64,000 bases of DNA from UBA10364 sp905182675 (lineage in GTDB: Bacteria > Bacteroidota > Bacteroidia > Flavobacteriales > Schleiferiaceae), in NCBI GenBank assembly GCA_963933975.1, contig CAWVWE010000006.1, positions 1 through 64,000 of the forward strand, written 5' to 3'. This document shows positions 37,079 through 46,036 of this stretch, piece by piece. The notes beneath the pieces are model-generated. The model saw only the letters and a list, made by a program, of their open reading frames with translations. It did no database searches and was not told where the DNA came from. The translations under genes and the position numbers were made by a program. Position 1 is the first letter of the stretch, and every line of letters begins with the position of its first letter.

Positions 37079-38347
37079 CTAACTAAATGTGGAGAGCGCG
37101 ACTTCTAACTGATTTAACTCCTTACTCTTGATTTCTTTAGAAATGAACCAACTTTCAAATGCGCTAGGGGGAAGATAAATATTGTTTTTTAGCATATGAT
37201 GAAACAACTTATTGTACCTATCGTTATTAGCTGCAGTTGCATCCCTTATATTGGTAACGGAATCTATTCCAAAGTGTATACTAATCATGCTTCCTACTCG
37301 GTTGATAGCTACCTGTTCGTTTTTAAACCTATTACGTAATAGGCCTTCTATAGCCTGAGTGGATTTATCGATTTGATCGTAAACGTTAGGATTATCTTTT
37401 AAATACTGTAGTGTAGCAATCCCACTTGCCATGGCTAGAGGATTACCACTGAGTGTACCTGCTTGATAGACAGGTCCAAGAGGAGCAAGAACATTCATAA
37501 TCTCTGTAGATCCAGCGAATGCCCCGACAGGTAGTCCACCCCCAATCACCTTTCCGTAAGTAACCATATCAGGTATTACTCCATAGAGCTCTGCGGCTCC
37601 CCCGCGGGCAAGACGGAATCCAGTCATTACTTCATCGAAAATTAAAAGACTTTGCTCAGATTTACACAAAGATTTCAACCCTTCTAGAAAGCCACTTTCA
37701 GGTGGAATACATCCCATATTACCTGCTACGGGTTCTACGATTATTGCTGCTATCTCTCCTGAATAACGTTTAAAAAGCTCTTGAACACTTTTAAGATCAT
37801 TATAATTAGCAATGAGTGTATCTTCCGTCGCTCCTGGTGGAACTCCAGCACTATCTGGAATGGATAAGGTTAGCAAACCAGAGCCAGCTTTAACCAAAAA
37901 CGGATCCGCATGCCCATGATAATTACCGGCGAACTTGATGAATTTGTTTTTGCCCGTAAAGCCTCGTGCAACTCTTAAAGCGCTCATACAAGCCTCAGTA
38001 CCTGAAGAGGTGAGCCTTACTTTTTCTGCCCACGGAGCCATGAAATTAATAAGTTCAGACATAGTTAGCTCCGCCTCCGTGGGACAACCGTAAGAAACAC
38101 CTTTTAATAATTGGTTTTCTACGGCATTTACGACGGGTTTAAATTGGTGGCCTAATATCATAGGTCCCCAAGAGTTTATATAGTCCGTATAGGATTTACC
38201 ATCACTGTCGATGAGTTGACTACCCATAGATTTCTGGATAAATACAGGTGTACCTCCCACACTCCCAAATGCTCGAACAGGTGAGTTTACACCTCCTGGA
38301 ATTAGTTGCTTTGAGCGTTCAAATAGCAGTTGACTTTGGGGATACAT
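37079..38347 (-). CDS. hemL: Glutamate-1-semialdehyde 2,1-aminomutase
   Basis: HemL is a PLP enzyme that converts glutamate-1-semialdehyde to 5-aminolevulinate, the second dedicated step of the C5 route. Key motifs are GGVNSPVRAF near the N-terminus, SSGTEACMSALRVARGFTG, IIVEPVAGNMG, LIFDEVMTGFR and the PLP lysine in VTYGKVIGGGLPVGAF. The length of 422 is normal. It is the last gene of the minus-strand haem operon, three bases after hemB. Confidence 0.96.
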   Translation of the reverse strand: MYPQSQLLFERSKQLIPGGVNSPVRAFGSVGGTPVFIQKSMGSQLIDSDGKSYTDYINSWGPMILGHQFKPVVNAVENQLLKGVSYGCPTEAELTMSELINFMAPWAEKVRLTSSGTEACMSALRVARGFTGKNKFIKFAGNYHGHADPFLVKAGSGLLTLSIPDSAGVPPGATEDTLIANYNDLKSVQELFKRYSGEIAAIIVEPVAGNMGCIPPESGFLEGLKSLCKSEQSLLIFDEVMTGFRLARGGAAELYGVIPDMVTYGKVIGGGLPVGAFAGSTEIMNVLAPLGPVYQAGTLSGNPLAMASGIATLQYLKDNPNVYDQIDKSTQAIEGLLRNRFKNEQVAINRVGSMISIHFGIDSVTNIRDATAANNDRYNKLFHHMLKNNIYLPPSAFESWFISKEIKSKELNQLEVALSTFS

Positions 38348-38350
38348 AGA

Positions 38351-39349
38351 TTAATTATTAGGGTAGTTATTTATTAGGTGCTTTGCCGCTCGCTTAGCGA
38401 AATAAGTAATAATGACATCCGATCCAGCACGTTTAAAAGCAATAAGGCTTTCCATCATTACATCATGCTCATTTATCCATTTTTTAGCACCAGCTGCTTT
38501 TATCATAGCGTATTCTCCAGATACTTGGTAAACAGCAATAGGACATGAGCAATTTTCAGAAAGGTCACGCACTACATCCAAATAAAAGCTTCCGGGCTTA
38601 ACCATTACCATATCTGCACCTTCTGATTCATCAAGCAATGCTTCTGATATCCCTTCTGAGCTATTCCGAGGATCCATTTGATAGGTTTTTTTGTCACCAA
38701 AACCAGGTGCGCTGTTTAACGCGTCTCTGAAGGGTCCGTATAGGCTTGAGGCATATTTTGCACTGTAAGCTAAAATCCCAGCATTGTGATGACCAGCATC
38801 ATTAAAGGCACTTCGAATTGCAGCCACTCTTCCATCCATCATATCAGATGGAGCGACCCAGTCAGCTCCAGCAGCAATATGGCTGAGTGCCATGTTCACG
38901 AGTGCATCGACTGTTAGGTCGTTTACGATGACTCCATTGACCACTATCCCGTCATGTCCGTAAGTACTATAGGGATCAAGTGCTACATCTGTCATGACTA
39001 GAAACTGAGGATAGTGTCTTTTAATATACTTGATAGCGCATTGCATAAGACCGTTTGGATTAGCTGCGTAACCTCCGGTATTATCTTTATGTGTGTCATC
39101 TTCCTTAACAAAAAGTAATACCGATTGTATTCCGGCAACTTTTAATTCCTCTAATTCCGTTGATAGTTCATCTAAACTATATCGGTAGTAATCGGGCATA
39201 GATCCGATCTCCTCTTTTACACCACTGCCGTGAACAATAAATAGTGGCGCAATAAAGTCATGCGGGTGCAATTGAGATTCTGCAATCAAGTTTCTAGTGG
39301 AAGTGAGTGCTCTATTGATCCTCATTCTTCGTTTTAATTGTCCTTTCAT
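38351..39349 (-). CDS. hemB: Porphobilinogen synthase (delta-aminolevulinate dehydratase)
   Basis: HemB condenses two 5-aminolevulinate molecules into porphobilinogen. The two active-site lysines are in LAYSAKYASSLYGPFRDA and MVKPGSFYLDVV. The metal-binding loop reads DVALDPYSTYGHDGI, where zinc-type enzymes have cysteines, so this belongs to the cysteine-poor (magnesium/potassium) class. The frame is open further upstream. The ATG at 39349 overlaps the hemF stop as ATGA and gives the family start KGQLKRRMRINRALTSTRNLI-like, so it is preferred. The length becomes 332. Confidence 0.95.
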   Translation of the reverse strand: MKGQLKRRMRINRALTSTRNLIAESQLHPHDFIAPLFIVHGSGVKEEIGSMPDYYRYSLDELSTELEELKVAGIQSVLLFVKEDDTHKDNTGGYAANPNGLMQCAIKYIKRHYPQFLVMTDVALDPYSTYGHDGIVVNGVIVNDLTVDALVNMALSHIAAGADWVAPSDMMDGRVAAIRSAFNDAGHHNAGILAYSAKYASSLYGPFRDALNSAPGFGDKKTYQMDPRNSSEGISEALLDESEGADMVMVKPGSFYLDVVRDLSENCSCPIAVYQVSGEYAMIKAAGAKKWINEHDVMMESLIAFKRAGSDVIITYFAKRAAKHLINNYPNN

Positions 39350-40260
39350 AACCAGTTTTTTGGTTTTTTGAGTACTTCTTGGAGTTCCCATTCAGGAGTT
39401 CCTTTCTCCAGTATTTGATTATATTCCCAGCGAACAATTGGTGGTAGGGACATGAAAATACTCTCTATTCTTCCGCCAGTTTTCAGTCCAAACAGAGTAC
39501 CTCGATCATGCAGAAGATTGAACTCAACATATCGTCCTCTTCGAATCTCTTGCCAAACTTTGTTTTCGTGACTATATAAAGTACCACGTCGTTTTTCTAC
39601 AATCGGTAGATAAGCAGGTAGAAAGGCATTAGCTATTCCATACACAAAAGACTCTAATTCTTCGCCATTCAGTTCCTGAGACGGCTTGATATGGTCAAAG
39701 AATATTCCGCCAATACCTCGATATTCTTCACGATGACTGCTATAAAAATAATCATCACACCACAATTTAAATTTTTGATAAAAGCCAGACGAATGTTTAT
39801 CGCATTCGGATTTAAGTGTCTTGTGAAAATGATGGGCATCTTCTTCGAAAAGATAGTAGGGTGTTAAGTCCATGCCACCGCCAAACCATTGATCAAGAAC
39901 AGCTCCATGATAATCCGTAACCTGAAAAAACCTAAAATTTGCGTGAGTTGTAGGAATCATCGGATTTTTAGGATGTAAGACTATAGAAATCCCTGTAGCA
40001 TAAAAATGTTTTGATCCTGCAGGCACTTGATCTTTTAATAGGTCAGGTAAATCACCATGTACTTGAGAAACATTTACTCCTGCTTTTTCAAAAACATCTC
40101 CATTAGTTAGTACACGTGACCATCCGCCACCCCCTAAAGGTCTTTTCCAAGTATCCTCTATAAATTTCTCGGTGCCATCAATATGTTCTAAGCGAGTGCA
40201 AATCTCTTCCTGCAATGTCCTTACAAAACGGGAAAACCGATCTTTTGGATCAAACGACAT
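39346..40260 (-). CDS. hemF: Oxygen-dependent coproporphyrinogen-III oxidase
   Basis: HemF uses molecular oxygen to decarboxylate two propionates of coproporphyrinogen III. Recognisable segments are GGGGWSRVLTNGDVFEKAGVN, HPKNPMIPTTHANFRF and WFGGGMDLTPYYLFEEDA, with RGIGGIFFDH and YVEFNLLHDRGTLFGLKTGGR later. The length of 304 is normal. Its presence means this haem route needs oxygen. It sits five bases after hemE and overlaps hemB by four. Confidence 0.97.
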   Translation of the reverse strand: MSFDPKDRFSRFVRTLQEEICTRLEHIDGTEKFIEDTWKRPLGGGGWSRVLTNGDVFEKAGVNVSQVHGDLPDLLKDQVPAGSKHFYATGISIVLHPKNPMIPTTHANFRFFQVTDYHGAVLDQWFGGGMDLTPYYLFEEDAHHFHKTLKSECDKHSSGFYQKFKLWCDDYFYSSHREEYRGIGGIFFDHIKPSQELNGEELESFVYGIANAFLPAYLPIVEKRRGTLYSHENKVWQEIRRGRYVEFNLLHDRGTLFGLKTGGRIESIFMSLPPIVRWEYNQILEKGTPEWELQEVLKKPKNWL

Positions 40261-40265
40261 AGCCT

Positions 40266-41288
40266 TTAGTATCTATAGGATTTTGCAGCATCTACAAATG
40301 CTCTGGCGCTATCGACACTGGTTTGGGGTAAGACTCCGTGACCAAGATTCACAATATGTCTACCCGGACCGAATTGGTCAATCATTTTTATTGTGGCAAT
40401 TTTTACAGCATCAGGTTTTGCTAACAGTATTGAAGGGTCTAAATTTCCTTGCAACACTATTTTAGAACCGCAAATTTCTCTAGCAAATGAAGCAGGTGTT
40501 GTCCAGCTTAACCCGAGTGCAGCAGCTCCTGTTTCTTGTAGTTCTTTTAGCGCGTACCAAGCTCCTTTAGCGAACAATATAACAGGAGCTCGGTCTTGCA
40601 TAGCTGCCATAATACGCTGGAGGTAAGGAAGAGAAAATTCAGAATACATTTCAGGACTTAACATCCCACCCCAGCTGTCGAAAATTTGGAGCGCATCGCA
40701 TCCAGCGTCAACCTGGATGTTCAGATAGTCTATGGTTGCTTCCGTTATTTTATCCAATAGTAACTTTGCTCTAATGGGTTCATTTACAATAAAAGCTTTA
40801 GCGATCCCGAAATCTTTAGACCCCTGTCCTTGGACTATATAACAAAGCAATGTCCATGGCGAACCGGCAAATCCGATCAAAGGAACTCTATTGTTTAGTC
40901 CTTCCTTAACAGCCTTGATAGCTGGATTAGCGTACTTGAAAAAGTCATGAGTGCCCTCGACGTTTAATCGATTAACCTCAGACTGTGTACGTGCCGTTTC
41001 CAATACAGGGCCTTTTCCTGGTATCATATCTACTTTGAGACCTAGGCTTTGAGCGATGACAAGAATATCTGAAAATAATATAGCTGCATCTACACCTATT
41101 TGGTCTACTGGCATCACTGTAATTTCTCGAGCAAGATCAGGATTTTGAACACGTTCGAAAAAACTATACTTTTCCTTTAGTTTCATGTAATCAGGTAAAT
41201 AACGGCCAGCTTGACGCATAAACCAGACTGGAGGTCTCTCTGTCTTTTCCCCAGAAAGGGTTCGTAGAAAAAGATGTTGTTCTATCAT
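40266..41288 (-). CDS. hemE: Uroporphyrinogen decarboxylase
   Basis: HemE removes four carboxyl groups from uroporphyrinogen III. The signature N-terminus PPVWFMRQAGRYLPDYMKLK carries the substrate-binding arginines. FSDILVIAQSLGL, GFAGSPWTLLCYIVQG and IFDSWGGMLSPEMYSEF follow. The C-terminus has HIVNLGHGVLPQT. The length of 340 is normal. It overlaps the hemC-hemD fusion by four bases. Confidence 0.97.
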   Translation of the reverse strand: MIEQHLFLRTLSGEKTERPPVWFMRQAGRYLPDYMKLKEKYSFFERVQNPDLAREITVMPVDQIGVDAAILFSDILVIAQSLGLKVDMIPGKGPVLETARTQSEVNRLNVEGTHDFFKYANPAIKAVKEGLNNRVPLIGFAGSPWTLLCYIVQGQGSKDFGIAKAFIVNEPIRAKLLLDKITEATIDYLNIQVDAGCDALQIFDSWGGMLSPEMYSEFSLPYLQRIMAAMQDRAPVILFAKGAWYALKELQETGAAALGLSWTTPASFAREICGSKIVLQGNLDPSILLAKPDAVKIATIKMIDQFGPGRHIVNLGHGVLPQTSVDSARAFVDAAKSYRY

Positions 41289-42829
41289 TTTTTAGTGGGA
41301 TTTATTAGTTTTAGGACTTCCGTAAAGGTTGAGATATCTGAGTAGGAAGTATTATGGAACCCGAAAGCTTTGCAGGCTTTGGCAGTAGCTGGACCTATAG
41401 TTGCTACTGGAGTTTCACGCGAAATCTTATTGTAACGCAGAATACTTTTAATACCGAGAGGGGAAAAAACAGCTATTGCATCCCACTTTTGTCGAGAAAG
41501 CCTGGTAAAAGCAGCGTTGTTTGTGTACGTTATACAGCGTTTTATTTGATGAGACTCCCAGTCAGCTGATGTGTTTTTCGCGCCATAATAAGTAATCGAA
41601 TTGAGTTGTTTTTCATCTATGTAATTCAAAACCTCGTCACTGCTCGCAAAAGTTTTCAGTACTCCTGTGTACTTAGATTTACGGAGTACTTCATATGCTT
41701 TGTTTCCTATGCAAAATCCATATTCTGGTAGCTCTTGAGCCTTTAGTAAAAGTTGTGTTGCTCCAAAGTGACTCCCAACAATAAAAAAGGAGCTTTTATC
41801 TACAGAGAAGGTTTTTGGAAGTAAGGTTAAAACATTTATGTCATGAAGCTTTAGCCCCATTAAAAGCCCCTGTTGCCGTTGTTTCGGGGTTATTTCCTTC
41901 AGGCAAAGAACATCAATTGGCTGATTTACTTTTATCTCCTGCATAATCTGCTGACCACCGTTCTCAAGAAGAATGTCGGCAAAATATTTTCCTGCAGTTT
42001 TCCATTGTTTTGGATTGATTAGTCTTTCTATGCAAACTCGTTTTTCCCCATCCTCGGTTAGAAGTATTCCTTGAAAAAACCACTCCACTCCAATAGTGGT
42101 TACCAAAGCTCCAAGTGGCGATGCACATCCTGCCTCCACGTTACTCATAAAGTCTCTTTCGATAAATGTTTTTCGATATGTTTCTCTATGATTCAACGGA
42201 GCGAGTAGCTCGTTAAGAGATTTGGATTGTCTTCCTATGACGGCGATTACTCCTTGCGCTGGTGCTGGAATCATCCATGTGAGCAATGTTGCGTTTGACG
42301 GAAGTAGATTGAGCCGTTCCAGACCAGGTGCTGATACGATACCGCCACCAGAATTCTTAATTTTATCTAAACGGGTATTCATGTTTCCTCGCAAGTTCTG
42401 GACTCTATGATGAGGATATTTACTGAGCCATTGAGCCTTTCTGCGAGGAGATCCTGAGAGTATGGTGATTGGACTGTCAAGATCTAAAGCGTCTTCTCCA
42501 GGAACGAATGCGTCGTAATACCCATCTCGAGGTAAGACTGCAAGAAGCTCTAGCCCTTCAGGTAGTGTAGTAGGGTAGTCCTTAAAACTATGAATACCGA
42601 TGTCAGCGTTACCTGATAAAATACAATCGTCGAGCGCTTTAGTGAAAACCCCAGTTTGACCCAAATTATGAAGTGCCGTATTCTGATCCTTATCTCCTTT
42701 GGTGGTAACAGGAACCAATTCTACTGATAACTCAGGGTAATTCCGCTTGAGTTCAGCTATGACGGCATTTGTTTGGTAAAGAGCTAGTTCACTAGTTCTG
42801 CTTGCTGTTTTTAAACTGTATTTAATCAC
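41285..42829 (-). CDS. hemC: Fused hydroxymethylbilane synthase / uroporphyrinogen-III synthase (HemC-HemD)
   Basis: Residues 1 to about 300 are HemC, which polymerises four porphobilinogens. They include the catalytic Asp84 in HSFKDYPTTLP, SGSPRRKAQW, and Cys235 in EAGCASPLGA, which carries the dipyrromethane cofactor. Residues of about 303-514 match HemD, which closes and inverts ring D. This part has low conservation, as usual for the family, but ends with the expected WDAIAVFSPLGIKSI and TPVATIGPATAKACKAFG. The two halves share one uninterrupted frame of 514 residues, about the sum of the separate enzymes, so this is a real fusion rather than a readthrough artefact. It overlaps hemA by eight bases and hemE by four. 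Confidence 0.92.
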   Translation of the reverse strand: MIKYSLKTASRTSELALYQTNAVIAELKRNYPELSVELVPVTTKGDKDQNTALHNLGQTGVFTKALDDCILSGNADIGIHSFKDYPTTLPEGLELLAVLPRDGYYDAFVPGEDALDLDSPITILSGSPRRKAQWLSKYPHHRVQNLRGNMNTRLDKIKNSGGGIVSAPGLERLNLLPSNATLLTWMIPAPAQGVIAVIGRQSKSLNELLAPLNHRETYRKTFIERDFMSNVEAGCASPLGALVTTIGVEWFFQGILLTEDGEKRVCIERLINPKQWKTAGKYFADILLENGGQQIMQEIKVNQPIDVLCLKEITPKQRQQGLLMGLKLHDINVLTLLPKTFSVDKSSFFIVGSHFGATQLLLKAQELPEYGFCIGNKAYEVLRKSKYTGVLKTFASSDEVLNYIDEKQLNSITYYGAKNTSADWESHQIKRCITYTNNAAFTRLSRQKWDAIAVFSPLGIKSILRYNKISRETPVATIGPATAKACKAFGFHNTSYSDISTFTEVLKLINPTKK

Positions 42830-43991
42830 GTAACCATTTCTTTAACCGATACATCTGCTTTGGGTCGCGTCTAACTGATTCAAATAGTCGACTCTCTATT
42901 TTGGAGCTGAGGCGTTCAATTTGCTCCGGGTCTTTTCTAGCTTTTATCCATTTATCCTCAAGGCTGTCTTGAACTTGCTGAATGAACGGTACTGCTCTTT
43001 GAGCGCGCTGTGATTGTCTGAATTTTTCGATGTCTTCTTGGAGTATTAATCTGACCTTAGGTAAGGAATTAACCCTTGAGGATAATTGTTTTTCGATAAA
43101 GCTGGAAATATCGTCGACATTTACCAAAGTGACTCCGGGAACATCCCCTAATGAAGGATCTAAGCATGTTGGTACACTAAGGTCAATAAAAACTGTAGGA
43201 TGTTCGCGTTTTAAATCGCTACCTGATAAAATATATTGCGGTGACTTTGATGCACAGATAACAGCATCAAAAGATTCCAAAGCATTTTGCCATTTTGACC
43301 ACGGTAAGAAACCAATATTCTTCCTATCAGCAGTGATTTCTGCAGTTTCATCGGTACGATTAGTTATTGTTATATTCTTAGACCCCCTTACAGAGATCAA
43401 GTTATCAAGAGTTTTGTGCCCGATCTCACCTATACCGACTATCAGTATTTTAGCCTGATTAAAATTGGGCAAAGCGAATTGAAGAAATCTTAGTGCGGCA
43501 TAACTAGTTGAAGAAATACCTGATGAAAAATCAGTTTCATTTTTAACTCTTCTACTAAAATGTATGGCATTATTCATTCCTCTTTCGATATCCCCATTGG
43601 ATACACCATGGGCTTTTGAGAATTGGAATGCTCGCCTAAGTTGGCCTATGATTTCAAAATCTCCTAGTATTTGACTATCCATACCAGCACCCACCTCAAA
43701 CAAGTGCATAACAGCTTTTATTCCTATGCACCTGTAGCCCACTTCTAAAATATCTCCTCCGTTAGACATAGTAAACATAAAGGCTTTCTCGACTCTTTCC
43801 GGGTGCTTACCATGTAGAAAAAAAGTTGTTCTGTTACAGGTGCTCACGATAAATCCAAAACATTCGTGTTTAGGAAGAACAACTTCATAAAATAGTTTAA
43901 GGTCCTCATCTGAAAAGACAAATTTTTGTCGCTCTTCAACTGGCGAATTATGAAATGAAACTCCAAAGGAATACCAGGAATGACCAATCAT
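42822..43991 (-). CDS. hemA: Glutamyl-tRNA reductase
   Basis: HemA reduces glutamyl-tRNA to glutamate-1-semialdehyde, the first and usually regulated step of the C5 pathway. The catalytic Cys52 is in IVSTCNRTTFF. The NADPH-binding region has ILIVGIGEIGHKTLDNL and NRTDETAE. QILGDFEIIGQLRRAF and the helical C-terminal dimerisation domain are also present. The length of 389 is slightly short of the common 410-420 but covers all domains. It is the first gene of the minus-strand haem operon and is divergent from the AraC-type regulator. Confidence 0.95.
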   Translation of the reverse strand: MIGHSWYSFGVSFHNSPVEERQKFVFSDEDLKLFYEVVLPKHECFGFIVSTCNRTTFFLHGKHPERVEKAFMFTMSNGGDILEVGYRCIGIKAVMHLFEVGAGMDSQILGDFEIIGQLRRAFQFSKAHGVSNGDIERGMNNAIHFSRRVKNETDFSSGISSTSYAALRFLQFALPNFNQAKILIVGIGEIGHKTLDNLISVRGSKNITITNRTDETAEITADRKNIGFLPWSKWQNALESFDAVICASKSPQYILSGSDLKREHPTVFIDLSVPTCLDPSLGDVPGVTLVNVDDISSFIEKQLSSRVNSLPKVRLILQEDIEKFRQSQRAQRAVPFIQQVQDSLEDKWIKARKDPEQIERLSSKIESRLFESVRRDPKQMYRLKKWLRD

Positions 43992-44011
43992 GTATAAATA
44001 TAATTTGAGTG

Positions 44012-44019
44012 CAAAATTA
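44012..44019 (-). promoter_or_regulatory. Candidate -7 element for the hemA operon
   Basis: On the minus strand this reads TAATTTTG, a full TAnnTTTG match, 20 bases before the hemA ATG. The -33 half is not obvious, which would fit a promoter needing an activator. That is inference. Confidence 0.45.
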
Positions 44020-44082
44020 TTAGCTACAGTGAATTAAAAGTGTCGCCATACGTTAAAAAACCATCGATAATATAGAACTCTA

Positions 44083-44113
44083 TTGAAATAGCGTTGTTGC
44101 TATGATATATTTG
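44083..44113 (+). promoter_or_regulatory. Promoter of the araC-type/hemH/hemG operon
   Basis: TTG (44083-44085), a 20-base spacer and TATATTTG (44106-44113) form a near-ideal Bacteroidota promoter, ending 16 bases before the ATG. It is the best-formed promoter in the window. Confidence 0.6.
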
Positions 44114-44129
44114 CTGAAACGAATAAAAA

Positions 44130-45023
44130 ATGTCGATAAACAACGTAGTTTTTATAGGAAATACCGACAAACGATGTTTTGAAGAACGCTTTGCAGATAA
44201 CGGAATGTCATTGTTTCTGAGTAGTGATACTAGAAATGCAATCAGTGATATTGAACTAAGTATACCATTTGGTGTAGTACAGTTTTATTTTGCTCTTGAA
44301 GGCCCCTTAAATTTTCACTTTGGTCCTCAATATTCCAAACAGCTTTCTGAGGGTAATTATTATTTCATGTATAATCCTGAGAAGGAACTTGATTTTACAA
44401 TCAAGACTGATAATGGTGCACGTTGGGTGGCTATGTATACCACTATTGATGAACTACATGGTTTATTTGTTGATACAGGAAGCCTGTTACCCTTTTTAAA
44501 AGGAGAAAATGCCAATAAGCCCTTGTATGACGAGAAAGAACTTCTCTCTCAGGTGAAGTGGACTTTGGAAAGTCTTTTTACATCTGATCTTAGTCCCCAG
44601 TCTTTGAAAATATTTTCTCGTGGAAAAATATTTGAGGTTATTGCTTTGCACTTTGATCAGAAAAACGAGGCCAATGCAGCCTGTCCATTCCTACGAGACG
44701 AGACTATTAGATTAAAAATAAAACAAGCTAAGCAGGAGCTTGTAAATCGTATGACTGCTCCGCCCTCAATAGCTCAATTAGCGATAGAAGTGGGTATTAG
44801 TGAATATAAGCTCAAGAGTGGTTTTAAAGAAATGTATGGTAATACTGTTGGGGGATACTTATTAGATTACAAGATGAATAGTGCGAAAACGCTTCTTGAT
44901 CAAGGTCGTTCACAAGTTAGTGAGGTCGCTTATGCGTTAGGATATGGAAGTGCTTCTCACTTCATATCGGCTTTTAAGAAAAAATATGGAATTACACCGA
45001 AAAAGTATGTTCAGCAATCATGA
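44130..45023 (+). CDS. AraC-family transcriptional regulator of the haem locus, with Cys-Pro motif
   Basis: The 297-residue protein has an N-terminal effector-like region and a C-terminal AraC HTH domain (about residues 197-297). The domain contains SIAQLAIEVGISEYKLKSGFKEMYG and, as second helix pair, VSEVAYALGYGSASHFISAFKKKYG. Between the halves, AACPFLRDE has Cys185-Pro186. Cys-Pro dipeptides act as haem-regulatory motifs in several proteins, so haem sensing is a reasonable inference but unproven. The gene is divergent from hemA and overlaps hemH by four bases. This makes it a candidate regulator of both haem operons. Confidence 0.88.
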   Translation: MSINNVVFIGNTDKRCFEERFADNGMSLFLSSDTRNAISDIELSIPFGVVQFYFALEGPLNFHFGPQYSKQLSEGNYYFMYNPEKELDFTIKTDNGARWVAMYTTIDELHGLFVDTGSLLPFLKGENANKPLYDEKELLSQVKWTLESLFTSDLSPQSLKIFSRGKIFEVIALHFDQKNEANAACPFLRDETIRLKIKQAKQELVNRMTAPPSIAQLAIEVGISEYKLKSGFKEMYGNTVGGYLLDYKMNSAKTLLDQGRSQVSEVAYALGYGSASHFISAFKKKYGITPKKYVQQS

Positions 45024-46036
45024 GTAAAGTAGCGTTATTAATTAATTTGGGTTCGCCAAAAAGTCCTGGAGTTAAGGACGTCAAGGAATATTTAGGAGAG
45101 TTTTTAATGGATGATCATGTTATCGATGTTCCTAAAATCCCAAGATGGCTCCTTGTTAAGGGCATCATATTGAATGTACGCCCTAAGAAAAGCGCAGACG
45201 CCTACAAGAGCATTTGGTGGGACGAAGGTTCCCCGTTAATAACGCTTTCCGAACGATTAGTAAAAAAGGTGCGGGAACATAGTCTTTACGAAACATATTT
45301 GGCAATGCGTTATGCTGCGCCGAGTATTTCGAATAAACTGAAAGAAATACACGACAAACACCCTGACTTAGAAGAGTTATATGTGGTTCCTTTATATCCG
45401 CATTTCGCTATGAGTTCATATGAATCTGTTGTTGACCGTGTCAAAGAGATTGTCGAAAAGGAATATCCGGGATTAAAACTAAAGTTTAAGAAACCCTGGT
45501 TTGATGAAGAAAGTTACATTCGGATTTTGACTAAGAGTATTTTTGAAGTATTGCCTAAGGATCACCACTTACTGTTTAGTTATCACGGTATCCCTGTTCG
45601 TCATTTGCGTAAAAGTGACTCTACATCATGTCATTGCTATAAGCGTGAAAACTGCTGCACAACTCCCTCCGAAGCACATGGAACATGCTACAAACATCAG
45701 ACTACAAAAACAACTGAACTTGTAGTGAAGGCTCTGGGGCTTGAAGAAAATCAATACAGCACGTCTTATCAAAGTCGTCTTGGTCGAGACCCTTGGATAG
45801 AACCCTATACAGCAGAACGTTTGGAGCAGTTCCCCAGTGAAGGAAAAGATAAACTAGCTATAGTTTGCCCTGCCTTTGTATCTGATTGTCTGGAGACTTT
45901 AGAGGAAATAAATATAGAAGGCAGGGAGGAGTTTTTAAGTTTCGGTGGAACATCTTTTGTTAGTATTCCGTGCCTTAACGATAGAAATGATTGGGCTCAA
46001 CTTGTAGCTGAATGGATTAACAAGGGAGCGCTTTGA
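45020..46036 (+). CDS. hemH: Ferrochelatase with cysteine-rich insertion
   Basis: HemH inserts ferrous iron into protoporphyrin IX. The N-terminal LLINLGSPKSPGVKDVKEYL, the catalytic His189 in FSYHGIPVRH, and the C-terminal CPAFVSDCLETLEEI with the conserved glutamate identify it. Just after the catalytic histidine is an insertion with five cysteines (204, 206, 212, 213 and 223: SCHCYKRENCC and GTCYKHQ). Some bacterial ferrochelatases bind a [2Fe-2S] cluster through cysteines placed like this. Whether it does so here is inference. The gene is coupled to the regulator (ATGA) and to hemG (TGATG). Confidence 0.96.
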   Translation: MSKVALLINLGSPKSPGVKDVKEYLGEFLMDDHVIDVPKIPRWLLVKGIILNVRPKKSADAYKSIWWDEGSPLITLSERLVKKVREHSLYETYLAMRYAAPSISNKLKEIHDKHPDLEELYVVPLYPHFAMSSYESVVDRVKEIVEKEYPGLKLKFKKPWFDEESYIRILTKSIFEVLPKDHHLLFSYHGIPVRHLRKSDSTSCHCYKRENCCTTPSEAHGTCYKHQTTKTTELVVKALGLEENQYSTSYQSRLGRDPWIEPYTAERLEQFPSEGKDKLAIVCPAFVSDCLETLEEINIEGREEFLSFGGTSFVSIPCLNDRNDWAQLVAEWINKGAL

